A stretch of DNA of 45,541 nucleotides, from contig JBGAVT010000008.1 of the NCBI GenBank assembly GCA_044227985.1, forward strand, positions 1 to 45,541, written 5' to 3'. Below the pieces are notes generated by a model that was not told the DNA's origin, did not search any database, and worked only from the letters and a program-made list of their open reading frames with translations. Below are positions 1-8,801 of this stretch, in pieces. The position numbers and the translations under genes were made by a program. Numbering within the stretch: position 1 is the stretch's first letter; every line of letters starts with the position of its first letter. Source of the DNA: CAZUNB01 sp044227985. Lineage in GTDB: Bacteria > Patescibacteriota > Saccharimonadia > Saccharimonadales > JAGPDM01.

Positions 1-2097
1 TACGAACCAAGCTCTGGAGGCTTAGCAACGGGACTCGCGAGCGTCAGCAAATCGCAAGAAATGCAGTGGGTTGGTTGGCCGGGTATCAGTAGCGATGAGC
101 TAACAGCTGATGAAGAACAAGAAATAATAAAAAAATTAGCCGAACTGAATTGCTTGCCAGTTTTTCTTAACGACACACAAATTGAAAATTTCTATGAAGG
201 TTATTGCAATTCAACACTATGGCCATTGCTTCATTATTTTACTGAACGAATAATTAATCGTCAGATTTTCTGGGAGGCGTATAACCAGATTAACCAGCTT
301 TTTGCAGAAACATTGAAGTCGGCAGCTGATCCTGATGATACAATCTGGGTACACGATTATCAGTTGATGCTTTTGCCTGGATTGATTCGCGACCAGGAGC
401 ACTCTGGTCGTATTGGATTTTTCCTCCATACGCCATTTCCTTCCTATGAAATTTTCCGAGTTTTACCTGAACGTGAAGCTTTACTAAATGGTTTACTGGG
501 TGCTGATTTAGTTGGATTTCATACCTACGATTATGTTCATCATTTCCTCAGTAGTTGTTTGAGGAAACTTGGCTTAGAAAATCGAGAAGGTCAGATTTCA
601 CTGCCCGATGAGCGGCGAACTGTTGTAAGTGATGTCTTTCCGATCGGAATTGATTACGAGAAATTTGCTGGCACTGCTAGCAAGATAAAACCTAAAAAAA
701 CTAGAGGAAGAAAGTTGATACTCTCAGTTGATCGAGCTGATTATTCAAAAGGCATTCCTGAACGACTTGATGCATTCGGTTATTTTCTCAAACACAACCC
801 AGGCTATCATCAGAAAGTTAGCCTAGTCTTGTTGGCGGTTCCGTCACGGGAAACGGTGGGCGACTACATTAAACTGCGAAATATTATCGAGCGGAAAATC
901 GGGAGGATTAACGGCACGTATTCAACCGTTGATTGGTCGCCAATTACTTACTTGCGTCAGTCAATGCCTTTTGATGAACTCGTTGAGTTATACAAACAAG
1001 CTGATATTATGCTTGTGACGCCATTACGGGATGGCATGAACTTGGTTGCCAAAGAATATGTTGCTAGTAGAAGTGACCGTTCAGGCGTGCTGATATTAAG
1101 TGAATTAGCCGGTGCGGCGTCTGAACTCCCTGAAGCCTTGCTAATAAATCCAAGCAATCGAGATATGTTAGCACGCGCAATGCTTGATGCACTCGAGATG
1201 CCTATTAATGAGCAAAATAATCGAATCCAGAAGATGCAACGTCGTATATCTAATTATACCGTCCAAGTCTGGGCTAAAGATTTTCTCGATCAACTCAGTT
1301 TAACTAAGAAATTAGTCGTTGAAGTTAAGGCTTCTCTAAATAAAGAACATAGAGAAAGTCTGAAAGAGCAGTATAAAAAATCGAATAAACGATTGTTGTT
1401 ACTTGATTACGACGGAACATTGCGGAGTTTTGTAAACAGTCCTGACAGCGATAAAGCTCGACCATCAAAAAGACTAATTGATATTCTCGTTAACTTGTCA
1501 GCTGATAAGAAGAATAAACTAGTCATAGTTAGTGGACGCCCTCGTTCGGCTTTAGAGCAATGGTTTAAAAATCTCGATATCGACCTCATCGCAGAGCATG
1601 GTGGCTGGAATCGAATATCCAGCAATTGGACGCGAGCAAAGTTCGATGGCACTGATTGGCGGCCGGAAATTATCACGCTACTGGAAAAGTACCATGAACG
1701 AACACCGGGGTCGATTGTTGAGCGAAAAGATTTTGCAGTTGTATGGCATTTTCGTAATGTTCAGCATGAACTTGCTTATGTCCGTATCAACTCATTGATC
1801 GCCGAGCTTGAGCATCTTTCGGAAGGTACTAATTTAAGTATCAATCGTGGTAACAAAATTATTGAAATCAAGCCTGCAGAGATAAACAAAGGAAACGCGA
1901 TATCAGCAATCTTAGAGAACTCAAAATACGATTTTATTTTTTCTATTGGAGATGATTACACTGATGAGGATATGTTTAGATCGCTACCTGCTGGTAGCTT
2001 TACTATTAAGGTTGGCAAGGAGGCAACCCAAGCACAAATGCGGATGGATTCAGTTGCTGAGGTGCATCGATTATTGAAAGATTTTTTAGCTGACTAA
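1..2097 (+). CDS. otsA-otsB: Bifunctional trehalose-6-phosphate synthase/phosphatase, 5' end cut by window
   Basis: The frame is open from base 1, so the gene begins upstream; 698 residues are visible. The first residues include SSGGLATGL, the glycine-rich sugar-nucleotide loop near the N-terminus of GT20 synthases, so probably only some 10-20 residues are missing. Residues 1 to about 430 form the synthase domain (VHDYQLMLLP, FFLHTPFP, RDGMNLVAKEY). From about 460 a HAD-type phosphatase follows: DYDGTL with catalytic Asp469 and Asp471, then SGRPR and GDDYTDEDMF. The synthase would make trehalose-6-phosphate from a nucleotide glucose donor and glucose-6-phosphate, and the phosphatase would release trehalose, an osmotic and stress protectant. 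Such fusions are known in eukaryotes and some bacteria. The downstream neighbour is convergent. Confidence 0.95.
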   Translation, partial: YEPSSGGLATGLASVSKSQEMQWVGWPGISSDELTADEEQEIIKKLAELNCLPVFLNDTQIENFYEGYCNSTLWPLLHYFTERIINRQIFWEAYNQINQLFAETLKSAADPDDTIWVHDYQLMLLPGLIRDQEHSGRIGFFLHTPFPSYEIFRVLPEREALLNGLLGADLVGFHTYDYVHHFLSSCLRKLGLENREGQISLPDERRTVVSDVFPIGIDYEKFAGTASKIKPKKTRGRKLILSVDRADYSKGIPERLDAFGYFLKHNPGYHQKVSLVLLAVPSRETVGDYIKLRNIIERKIGRINGTYSTVDWSPITYLRQSMPFDELVELYKQADIMLVTPLRDGMNLVAKEYVASRSDRSGVLILSELAGAASELPEALLINPSNRDMLARAMLDALEMPINEQNNRIQKMQRRISNYTVQVWAKDFLDQLSLTKKLVVEVKASLNKEHRESLKEQYKKSNKRLLLLDYDGTLRSFVNSPDSDKARPSKRLIDILVNLSADKKNKLVIVSGRPRSALEQWFKNLDIDLIAEHGGWNRISSNWTRAKFDGTDWRPEIITLLEKYHERTPGSIVERKDFAVVWHFRNVQHELAYVRINSLIAELEHLSEGTNLSINRGNKIIEIKPAEINKGNAISAILENSKYDFIFSIGDDYTDEDMFRSLPAGSFTIKVGKEATQAQMRMDSVAEVHRLLKDFLAD

Positions 2098-2193
2098 AGC
2101 TTGTTTTCGATAGTTGAGGTATGTAATTTGTTGATAATTTTAATTCGTCAGTTAACTGTTGAGAAATAGTTCGCTGATTAAAACGGTTCCAGC

Positions 2194-2586
2194 TTAATCT
2201 TGTTTGAGAAGGTACATAGTAGCCGTGAAACCAAGTAAGATTAAGGTATGCTCGAGACATAAAAGCCATCTATTTCGATCTATCATTGGGAAAAAATAAG
2301 CGCTAAAACTAAGTAGTGTCGCCGGTAGTAATGACATAATATTTACTATTGCAACATTCCTTATAATTGTTAGGTTTTGCGAAGACGCCCAGTAATTCAA
2401 GTAACCAAAAGCAAATAAAGTTGTACCGATAAAACGTGGAAAATATAAATTTTTATTAGACATAGGTGTGTCCATGAATAAATTAAGCAGTGTGCTTGGC
2501 GTAAAATATAGGACTAACCCAAGAATAAAAGCGATAATAGATACGATTACAAAATACTTTTTAATATACCTAGGTGTGTCGGTCAC
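2194..2586 (-). CDS. Small four-helix membrane protein, unknown function
   Basis: A 130-residue protein with about four hydrophobic segments (near residues 10-30, 48-66, 78-98 and 107-126). I do not recognise a family. Its ATG overlaps the stop of the upstream ZIP transporter gene by four bases, so the two are probably translated as a coupled pair. A role linked to metal uptake is only inferred from this arrangement. It converges on the trehalose gene with a 96-bp gap that holds no clear terminator. Confidence 0.75.
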   Translation of the reverse strand: MTDTPRYIKKYFVIVSIIAFILGLVLYFTPSTLLNLFMDTPMSNKNLYFPRFIGTTLFAFGYLNYWASSQNLTIIRNVAIVNIMSLLPATLLSFSAYFFPMIDRNRWLLCLEHTLILLGFTATMYLLKQD

Positions 2587-3359
2587 TGTACAATGCCGTG
2601 AAGTAGTTTGGTAGCCGCAGTCACGACTATTACGCCAGCCAGTAAAAGCATACTTTGTTTAGCGGCAATTTTGTTGTTCTTTGTTTGATGAATCGTCGGT
2701 ATTATATCACTAACGGCTACATAGATAAAAAATCCAGCTACCAGTCCAAGAATTGGATCAATAGGAATATTAAGACCCTGACCAAAAAGATAAAATGTAA
2801 CCGCAGCTACAACAGTTGCTAATGAGCTAGTGACGTTAACCCACAACACTTTCTTTCGAGACAATCCTTTGTGTAGCATTAGGCCAAAGTCACCGATCTC
2901 CTGAGGAATCTCATGTGCAGCAACAGCTAGAGTAGTGACCATGCCTGTTGAAGGGCTAATTAAGAAACTTGCAGCTATGGCTATGCCATCAATAAAGTTG
3001 TGGACAGTGTCGCCAATAATGACAAGCGGTAGATTGGTGTCCGCATGATTGTGATCGTGGCGCTGTCCATCTTCATCGTCATGGTGGTGATGAAACCATC
3101 GTAGGAAACGTTCAAGAAAAAAGAATACTAGTATTCCAACCATCGTAAAATTAAGTGCAACTTCAATATCCCCGTTGTGCGAAACTTCTCCAAGCAAGTC
3201 AACAAAAGCTGCTGAGAGTAGTGCGCCGGCAGCAAAAGGCGTAGCGTAGGCAGCTAATTTTTTGGCATTTTTTTTACTAGATAAGAGCAGTATACCGCCC
3301 ACAAGTGAGAATAATCCGCCGATTAATGAAAATAAAATTACTAATATTATGTCTGACAT
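2583..3359 (-). CDS. ZIP family divalent metal transporter
   Basis: A 258-residue multi-spanning protein. The family signature is clear: a long His-rich loop (HHHHDDEDGQRHDHNH, about residues 90-106), then the helix with HNFIDGIAIAASF and the helix with HEIPQEIGDFGLML, which carry the His/Asp/Glu residues of the ZIP transport site. ZIP proteins bring Zn(II), Fe(II) or Mn(II) into the cytoplasm; the substrate cannot be read from sequence. An AGGAT Shine-Dalgarno lies about 6 nt before the ATG. The small membrane protein gene downstream overlaps its stop codon. Confidence 0.93.
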   Translation of the reverse strand: MSDIILVILFSLIGGLFSLVGGILLLSSKKNAKKLAAYATPFAAGALLSAAFVDLLGEVSHNGDIEVALNFTMVGILVFFFLERFLRWFHHHHDDEDGQRHDHNHADTNLPLVIIGDTVHNFIDGIAIAASFLISPSTGMVTTLAVAAHEIPQEIGDFGLMLHKGLSRKKVLWVNVTSSLATVVAAVTFYLFGQGLNIPIDPILGLVAGFFIYVAVSDIIPTIHQTKNNKIAAKQSMLLLAGVIVVTAATKLLHGIVQ

Positions 3360-3439
3360 TTTTACATCCTGATTCTGATAGTTTTAGTTTAGTTGAAATA
3401 TTTCTGATTTACTAGGCTAAGACCAAAGATATTATTTAG

Positions 3440-3545
3440 GATTAAAGGGTGCGGCTGTGTCTAGCTGGCTAATCCGGGACAGGCTCTTGGATGTGTTACT
3501 ACGAGCTTATTATAATCTCAGTGCTCCCTGACCATTCGGTTAAAA
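3440..3545. other. GC-enriched island in a divergent intergenic region
   Basis: The 261-bp gap between the ZIP gene and the ABC-F gene is AT-rich except here. This stretch can form small stems: GGATTA/TAATCC around 3440-3475, and GCTC paired with GAGC around 3483-3507. There is no convincing ORF, and I do not recognise SRP, 6S, tmRNA or RNase P signatures. It could be a structured leader, a small RNA or an operator region. Confidence 0.25.
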
Positions 3546-3602
3546 AAATCGACCAATATATAACACTTTAATTCAGGACTCTATGTTTAATGGTCAAATA
3601 TC

Positions 3603-3611
3603 TGTTATGCT
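3603..3611 (+). promoter_or_regulatory. Extended -10 promoter, leaderless type, for the ABC-F gene
   Basis: TGTTATGCT reads as TGn plus a -10 hexamer (3606-3611). Nine bases separate it from the ATG at 3621 and no Shine-Dalgarno is present, so transcription probably starts at or just before the start codon. No -35 box is evident. Confidence 0.5.
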
Positions 3612-3620
3612 TGTCTACCT

Positions 3621-5279
3621 ATGCTATTAGAGGTAAACATTCGCGACAAGACTTTTGGTGATACCACGCTTTATAAAGATTTAGAGTTCTCTATCGAGGA
3701 AGGTCAGAAGATAGGATTGATTGGTCGTAATGGAACTGGTAAGTCGACATTACTGAATATGATTGCTGGCACCGATAAAGAGTTCGATGGCGTTATCCAA
3801 ACCAAGAAGAACACAAGCATAGTCGCCAGTCGCCAGGAGCATCATGATCATGAGGATAAAAAAGTCATCGACTATATCGTTAGTGACCTACCAGAGTTTT
3901 CTAAACTAAAACATATTCTCGACACTTATCCAGAGCATATGGGCGAAAACTCTACGAAGCTGCATGCCTATAGCGATGCGCTAGAACGCTTCACACAGCT
4001 TGGATACTTTGAAGTTGAAGGCGAAATAGAAACAGCGCTAGAGCAGTACCAAGTAGGAGCCGACAAGGCACACGGCCTAATTAAGGCATTGAGTGGCGGT
4101 CAAAAACGAATGGTTGAGCTTGTAAAAGTCCAACGCGCTAATGCTGATCTAGCATTAATCGATGAGCCAACTAACCACATGGACTACGTTGCCAAAAATT
4201 CTTTTATCGATTGGCTCAAGCAAACTGACGAGGCTGTGGTAGTAATCACTCATGACCGTGACGTTTTGAAGTACGTCACTCGCATTATTGAAATACGTGA
4301 TGGTAAGGCAGACATCTTTAAGGGTAATTATGATGATTATTTGCGGATTAATGCAAATACTATTACTGCCGAGATTAACCAGTACACAGTAGTTCAATCT
4401 CGAATAAAAAATCTTCAGTCAGATGTGGTTCGTTTTCGTCGATTGAAAGAAAAAGCTCGTAATCCAGGTACGATACATCGTTTTAAATCACTTGAGCGCA
4501 AGGCTTCAGCTGAGCTAGACAAGCTTGAGAACACTGATAAACCAAGCTTTTGGATCGATAAAGACTCAGTTAAAAATATCAACAAGAAGGTATCGGAAAG
4601 CTATGAAGAGTTGAAAACTCGAAATATCCGCATTACCACTAAATCAAAACCTTCTCGCTCGAGCTTGTTACTCGTTGAAGCCAAAGACATCGAATTGACG
4701 TATGCAGAAGACACCCTGTTTCAGCCGATTAGCTTCCAGTTGCGTGAAGGTGATCGACTAGAGCTACGTGGTCGCAACGGGGTTGGCAAAACTACATTAG
4801 CCCGACACATAATCTTAAAGAGTATGTCTCAAAAACCGGAATCAATCATTGTGAATGGAGAGATTGATGTTGATAAATCGGCTCGTGTTGGTGTTTACGA
4901 GCAGGAGCTTGATAGTAAACACATGAAACTGACCATGGCAGAAGCAATTGAGGCTGTTCACGACGAGAAGGACATTCCGATTACTGCTCAAAAGATAAAG
5001 CAGTTGATGGGTGATTATTTATTCAATCCAATGACTGATGGCGACAAACCAATGAGCAAGTTCAGTGGTGGCCAAAAAGCTAGATTCCAGTTAATGAATA
5101 TGTTGGCTGGTGATCCTAATATTTTGATTCTTGACGAACCAACAAACCACTTGGACCTGCCAAGCATCGAAGAGCTAGATGAAGCGCTCAACCAGTATCA
5201 CGGCGCTATTATTTACATCTCACATGATAGCTATTTCTCAGAGAGCCTTGGAGGTAAGGTAATTCAGGTTGCAGCCTGA
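3621..5279 (+). CDS. ABC-F family ATPase (ribosome-associated type)
   Basis: 552 residues with two ABC ATPase domains in one chain and no membrane segment, the ABC-F layout. The N-terminal domain shows Walker A GRNGTGKS, signature LSGGQKRM and Walker B LALIDEPTNH. The C-terminal domain shows GRNGVGKT, FSGGQKAR and ILILDEPTNHLD. The linker near residues 240-310 is charged and predicted helical, as expected for the arm that reaches the ribosomal E/P-site region. Known members relieve stalled translation or protect ribosomes from antibiotics. The subfamily cannot be fixed here, and resistance should not be assumed. Confidence 0.93.
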   Translation: MLLEVNIRDKTFGDTTLYKDLEFSIEEGQKIGLIGRNGTGKSTLLNMIAGTDKEFDGVIQTKKNTSIVASRQEHHDHEDKKVIDYIVSDLPEFSKLKHILDTYPEHMGENSTKLHAYSDALERFTQLGYFEVEGEIETALEQYQVGADKAHGLIKALSGGQKRMVELVKVQRANADLALIDEPTNHMDYVAKNSFIDWLKQTDEAVVVITHDRDVLKYVTRIIEIRDGKADIFKGNYDDYLRINANTITAEINQYTVVQSRIKNLQSDVVRFRRLKEKARNPGTIHRFKSLERKASAELDKLENTDKPSFWIDKDSVKNINKKVSESYEELKTRNIRITTKSKPSRSSLLLVEAKDIELTYAEDTLFQPISFQLREGDRLELRGRNGVGKTTLARHIILKSMSQKPESIIVNGEIDVDKSARVGVYEQELDSKHMKLTMAEAIEAVHDEKDIPITAQKIKQLMGDYLFNPMTDGDKPMSKFSGGQKARFQLMNMLAGDPNILILDEPTNHLDLPSIEELDEALNQYHGAIIYISHDSYFSESLGGKVIQVAA

Positions 5280-5353
5280 ATTTATATTGCTTGATTGTCA
5301 ATTGTTTAAATTAAAGTGAAGCATACAAGAGTTCTAGTAAACAATCATTACCT

Positions 5354-5362
5354 TGGTATAAT
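5354..5362 (+). promoter_or_regulatory. Extended -10 promoter, leaderless type, for avtA
   Basis: TGGTATAAT is a perfect extended -10, with the hexamer at 5357-5362. Only six bases lie between it and the ATG at 5369, which fits a transcript starting at the start codon. Confidence 0.65.
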
Positions 5363-5368
5363 AGGTTC

Positions 5369-6646
5369 ATGATTAATGACAACCGCAGGTACGAACTTAG
5401 TGATGTAGGCGAGCGATTAGCTAAACATTCGGGTATTTTAGAATTGATGGATGATCTTGGCCAAGCAATTAACGAATCTCCACCTCGGGCTATGTTGGGC
5501 GGTGGAAATCCAGCAATTATTCCCGAACTCTCACAAGTATATGCTGATAGACTTACTGCTATTTTGAAAGACACAAGTACTTCTCAGCCAGCACTTGGGA
5601 ACTATGACACACCAGCTGGTAATAAACAGTTCCTAGATGAAGTCTGTCGCTACTTCAATGATAAATATAAATGGGAAATCACAAGCGATAACCTGGCAAC
5701 TTCACCTGGCTCGCAAGCTGGTTTTTTCATGCTATTTAACATGTTGGCCGGTAAAAAAGGTGATCGAAATAAACATATCTTACTTCCGCTAGTACCTGAG
5801 TATATCGGCTATACCGATCAAGGATTATCAGATGAAATGTTCGTCTCGTGTCGGCCAAAAATAAATATGATTGGTCAGCATGAGTTTAAGTATTCCGTTG
5901 ACTTCGGTGCACTAAAAATCACAAAGGATACTGCGGCTATCTGTATATCTCGTCCCACAAACCCTAGCGGCAATGTTATATCAGATGCAGAGGTTAAGAA
6001 ACTTCAAGAATTAGCGCGAGCCAATAATATACCTTTGATTATTGATAATGCATACGGTCTGCCTTTCCCTGGCGTAATCGAAGAGTCTGCTCATCTCCCA
6101 GATTTAGATGGTAATACTATTTTATCATTTAGTTTATCTAAGATTGGCCTACCAACCGCCCGAGTTGGTTTCTTTATAGGTCCAGAAACGTTAATGAAGT
6201 ATATACAAAGTATCAATGCAAAAATTAATTTAAGCTCACCAAGTGTTGGACAATATTTGGTAGCTGATTTGTTTAAAACCAATCAACTTGATTCGATTCG
6301 AGATGACATAATTGTACCATTTTATAAAAAGCGGGCTGGCTTTGCTTGGGACTTGCTACACAGTGCACTTCCAGATGAAATTTCTTGGAGAGTACATAGC
6401 TATAACGGTTCATATTTCTTTTGGCTATGGGTCGATGGAATAAAGATAACCAGCAAACAGCTTTATGATCGATTGAAAAAACGCGGTGTTATTGTTGTGC
6501 CTGGAGAGTATTTCTTTGCTGGACAAGATGTAGATAGTTGGAGGCATGCCCATCAATGTTTGAGGATCAATTTTGCACGTCCTGAAAACGAGTTGGAGGA
6601 AGGTTTTTCAGTATTAGCTGAAGAGCTAGTAAAAGCTACTACCTAA
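5369..6646 (+). CDS. avtA: Valine-pyruvate (alanine-valine) aminotransferase, AvtA type
   Basis: 425 residues, a fold-type I PLP aminotransferase. It resembles E. coli AvtA along its length as I recall that sequence: LGGGNPA, NYDTPAG, PEYIGYTDQGL, SRPTNPSGNVI, DNAYGLPFPG, and SLSKIGLPTARVG holding the PLP-binding Lys, then FFWLWVDG and a C-terminal HQCLRINFARPE. AvtA moves an amino group between valine or alanine and pyruvate or 2-oxoisovalerate. No branched-chain amino acid pathway is visible around it, so here it may interconvert scavenged amino acids. A leaderless-type promoter precedes it. It ends one base from a convergent gene. Confidence 0.88.
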   Translation: MINDNRRYELSDVGERLAKHSGILELMDDLGQAINESPPRAMLGGGNPAIIPELSQVYADRLTAILKDTSTSQPALGNYDTPAGNKQFLDEVCRYFNDKYKWEITSDNLATSPGSQAGFFMLFNMLAGKKGDRNKHILLPLVPEYIGYTDQGLSDEMFVSCRPKINMIGQHEFKYSVDFGALKITKDTAAICISRPTNPSGNVISDAEVKKLQELARANNIPLIIDNAYGLPFPGVIEESAHLPDLDGNTILSFSLSKIGLPTARVGFFIGPETLMKYIQSINAKINLSSPSVGQYLVADLFKTNQLDSIRDDIIVPFYKKRAGFAWDLLHSALPDEISWRVHSYNGSYFFWLWVDGIKITSKQLYDRLKKRGVIVVPGEYFFAGQDVDSWRHAHQCLRINFARPENELEEGFSVLAEELVKATT

Positions 6647-6647
6647 A

Positions 6648-7190
6648 TTATTTTTGTATAATTTCGACAGTTTGCTCTATAGCGTCACCATTCGGCAAAT
6701 GAAACTCCCGATGGTCGTTAGTGTTAAGCGACACTCGGATGGTATGTCCACCAGGTTCTAAGTCTTCTATATAGTAATTATTACTATATAGTCGATTAAC
6801 CTTTTTCCCATCAACATAAAGGTGAGCGTGCCCTTCTCCGTCAACGTGATCTTCACTTGCATTTTCTGGTGCAAAATTAAAATTTTTAGTATTAAAACTA
6901 ACATTCCAGCCTGATTTTTTATCACGACTAACGATTAAGTTATTGAGCTCTGGGGTAATATCGTTTTCTGATAGTGTGAAATCCTCATGCTTCATCGCGA
7001 CATGCTCATTACTGTCTGCATTCATTGAACTCATTTCAATTTCAGAGGAGCTGTTGTCTCTATCTGATTGTCCATAAATATAACCGATAGGAAAAGCGAT
7101 TAGAAAAGCGGCTAGAAATGCAGTTGCTAGATTGGTTTTCGTAATGGTAGAATTTGTTTTTGGTTTGTTCTGTTTGTCTTGTTTTTTCAT
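6648..7190 (-). CDS. Membrane-anchored extracytoplasmic protein with Met/His-containing stalk
   Basis: 180 residues. A Lys-rich N-terminus and one hydrophobic helix (about residues 22-41) anchor the protein with its C-terminus outside. A polar stalk follows with MSSMNADSNEHVAMKHEDF, then a compact domain containing GHAHLYVDGKKVNRLYS and HTIRVSLNTNDHREF. Similar His-containing beta domains occur in predicted periplasmic or metal-associated proteins, but I cannot name the family with confidence. Metal binding, perhaps copper, is an inference from the His and Met residues. A GGAG Shine-Dalgarno precedes the ATG. Confidence 0.75.
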   Translation of the reverse strand: MKKQDKQNKPKTNSTITKTNLATAFLAAFLIAFPIGYIYGQSDRDNSSSEIEMSSMNADSNEHVAMKHEDFTLSENDITPELNNLIVSRDKKSGWNVSFNTKNFNFAPENASEDHVDGEGHAHLYVDGKKVNRLYSNNYYIEDLEPGGHTIRVSLNTNDHREFHLPNGDAIEQTVEIIQK

Positions 7191-7258
7191 ATCTGCTCCG
7201 TTGATTTACTATAAAGATAGTGTAGCTTATAAGCTCACTAATGTATTCTTTAAATTTG

Positions 7259-7267
7259 TGGTATCAT
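7259..7267 (+). promoter_or_regulatory. Extended -10 promoter for the 26-aa basic microprotein
   Basis: TGGTATCAT has its hexamer at 7262-7267. Transcription would start near 7274, leaving a leader of about 22 nt that carries an AGGAAA Shine-Dalgarno before the ATG at 7296. Confidence 0.5.
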
Positions 7268-7295
7268 AGTAGGAACGTAATTATAGGAAATCACG

Positions 7296-7376
7296 ATGGC
7301 AAAACATAAGAACTGGCATGGCGCCGCAAGAAAACGAGCAATCAAAAAGAAGCTCAAAGAAGATAAGAAAAACTAA
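7296..7376 (+). CDS. 26-residue highly basic microprotein
   Basis: A short ORF reading MAKHKNWHGAARKR and then a Lys-rich tail, ending in TAA. Eleven of 26 residues are Lys or Arg, two are His and only two are acidic. An extended -10 promoter, an AGGAAA Shine-Dalgarno about 6 nt before the ATG and a possible terminator after the stop make this a plausible single-gene transcription unit. Very small basic proteins of this kind are often ribosomal or nucleic-acid binding, but I do not recognise a family, so a ribosomal role is only a guess. Confidence 0.6.
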   Translation: MAKHKNWHGAARKRAIKKKLKEDKKN

Positions 7377-7383
7377 CTCAGAC

Positions 7384-7407
7384 AAAGCTTCGCTTTAAAG
7401 ATCTTTT
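7384..7407 (+). terminator. Possible weak terminator after the basic microprotein
   Basis: A short hairpin (AAAGC, loop TTC, GCTTT) is followed by AAAGATC and a run of six T. The stem is weak and the T-run is offset, so this is tentative. Confidence 0.3.
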
Positions 7408-7575
7408 TTGTTCTATTCTAATATCATCTGTTGTATACATTCGTACATCCGTTGCCTAAAACCAATGTATTTTTAATTATCTTAATTAGTGTCTATGTTC
7501 TTATTTTTCAGTTTGCAAAAAATTACAACCTGGTCTACATTACAGATATAGATAATGCATAAGTAAGGAGATTCT

Positions 7576-7989
7576 ATGGCAGAGCCAAAAGAAAACGAAA
7601 AAACTACTAAAGCAACTACTTCAAAAAAAGACGAAGTTGTAGATACAAGCAGTTCAGTGCAGAAAAAAACTAGTGAAAATATAGATGAGCTGAAAGCAAT
7701 CTCGGCACTTAGCTATCTCGGAATACTATTTTTTATTCCAATGGTCACCAATCCGAAAAGTGAATTTGCTATGTACCACGCCAATCAGGGTCTACTATTG
7801 TTGATCGCAGTGATGGCAATCAATACAGTTGGGTCAATTATTCCGTTCATCGGATGGTTTTTGATACTCCCACTTGGAAATATTTTTGTTTTTGTACTGT
7901 TTGTCATGGGTGTCATAAATGCACTTGGTGGGGCAATGAAACCATTACCTCTTATCGGTGGTTTCGAGCTCATCAAAGTCCAAAAATAA
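7576..7989 (+). CDS. DUF4870/Tic20-like small membrane protein
   Basis: 137 residues. About 38 charged, Lys- and Thr-rich residues come first, then three hydrophobic segments (about 44-58, 73-94 and 99-122). The pattern SALSYLGILFFIPMV, then FAMYHANQGLLLLI, a short central helix pair and a glycine-rich end resembles DUF4870/Tic20-like proteins, whose function is not settled. The assignment rests on pattern, not a search. An AAGGAG site lies 6 nt before the ATG. The next gene starts 36 bp downstream, probably in the same operon. Confidence 0.7.
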   Translation: MAEPKENEKTTKATTSKKDEVVDTSSSVQKKTSENIDELKAISALSYLGILFFIPMVTNPKSEFAMYHANQGLLLLIAVMAINTVGSIIPFIGWFLILPLGNIFVFVLFVMGVINALGGAMKPLPLIGGFELIKVQK

Positions 7990-8025
7990 CTGTATGTAAT
8001 CTACACATAATGGAAAGGGGCGAAA

Positions 8026-8649
8026 GTGGCGGATAAGCAGGAACCAGAAAATAGTGCGAATGTCGAAATAAGCGAAGCCGATAAGAAGAAAAAGAATAAA
8101 AAAATTCTAATTATTATTGGTATTGTTGTAGGTGTCTTGATTGTTCTAAGTATCCTCGGCTCCATAGTTGCAGGGTTAATTTTTAAGAGAGCTGGTACAA
8201 AGTTGGCTGAAAAGGTTTTCGAAGAAACTACAGGAGCTGACATCGATATTAAAAAGAATGGTGGTGAGGTAAAGATTAAAGGCAAGGATGGTAAGTCAAC
8301 TTTTAGTTCTGGTGACAACAAACTTCCAGATAATTTTCCAAAATTTATTCCGCTATATCCAAAAGCAAAATTACAAACTACGAGTAGCTTTAATTCTTCA
8401 GGAGAAGGAGAAATATTTTCTGTAGGTTTTTTGTCAAAGGATAGCAATAGTAAGGTTTTTGATTTCTATAAGAATGAATTATCAGAAACTAATGGATATG
8501 AGGCTGTAAGTACTCACCAAAGTGGTGAAATATCAATGATTCAGACAAGAAATGCGTCACAAGCTCGAACCGTTGGCGTTACGATTAGCCCCAATAAAGA
8601 CGAAGGTGGTAGTATTATTCAACTTACCAGTACCCCACTGAAGCAATAA
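8026..8649 (+). CDS. Single-anchor membrane protein with extracytoplasmic domain
   Basis: 207 residues from a GTG start preceded by GGAAAGGGG. A charged N-terminus of about 25 residues is followed by one strongly hydrophobic helix (about 26-54), so the C-terminal part of about 150 residues should face outside. That part contains PKFIPLYPKAKLQT and a Ser-rich region with the look of a small alpha/beta domain. I do not recognise a family. The layout matches the proteins at 26553 and 37945, though the outer domains differ. Confidence 0.75.
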   Translation: MADKQEPENSANVEISEADKKKKNKKILIIIGIVVGVLIVLSILGSIVAGLIFKRAGTKLAEKVFEETTGADIDIKKNGGEVKIKGKDGKSTFSSGDNKLPDNFPKFIPLYPKAKLQTTSSFNSSGEGEIFSVGFLSKDSNSKVFDFYKNELSETNGYEAVSTHQSGEISMIQTRNASQARTVGVTISPNKDEGGSIIQLTSTPLKQ

Positions 8650-8801
8650 TAATTTGTTATTAAAAATTTAATATTAAGCAATTATTATATTTTAAAAAAA
8701 AGCTCTGAAGCTTATAGTATATATAAACCAGATTCGGTGGTAGTAATAATCAACTTGAGCTGTTTAGAATCCTATTCGGATTATGATTTAAAGGACACAA
8801 G

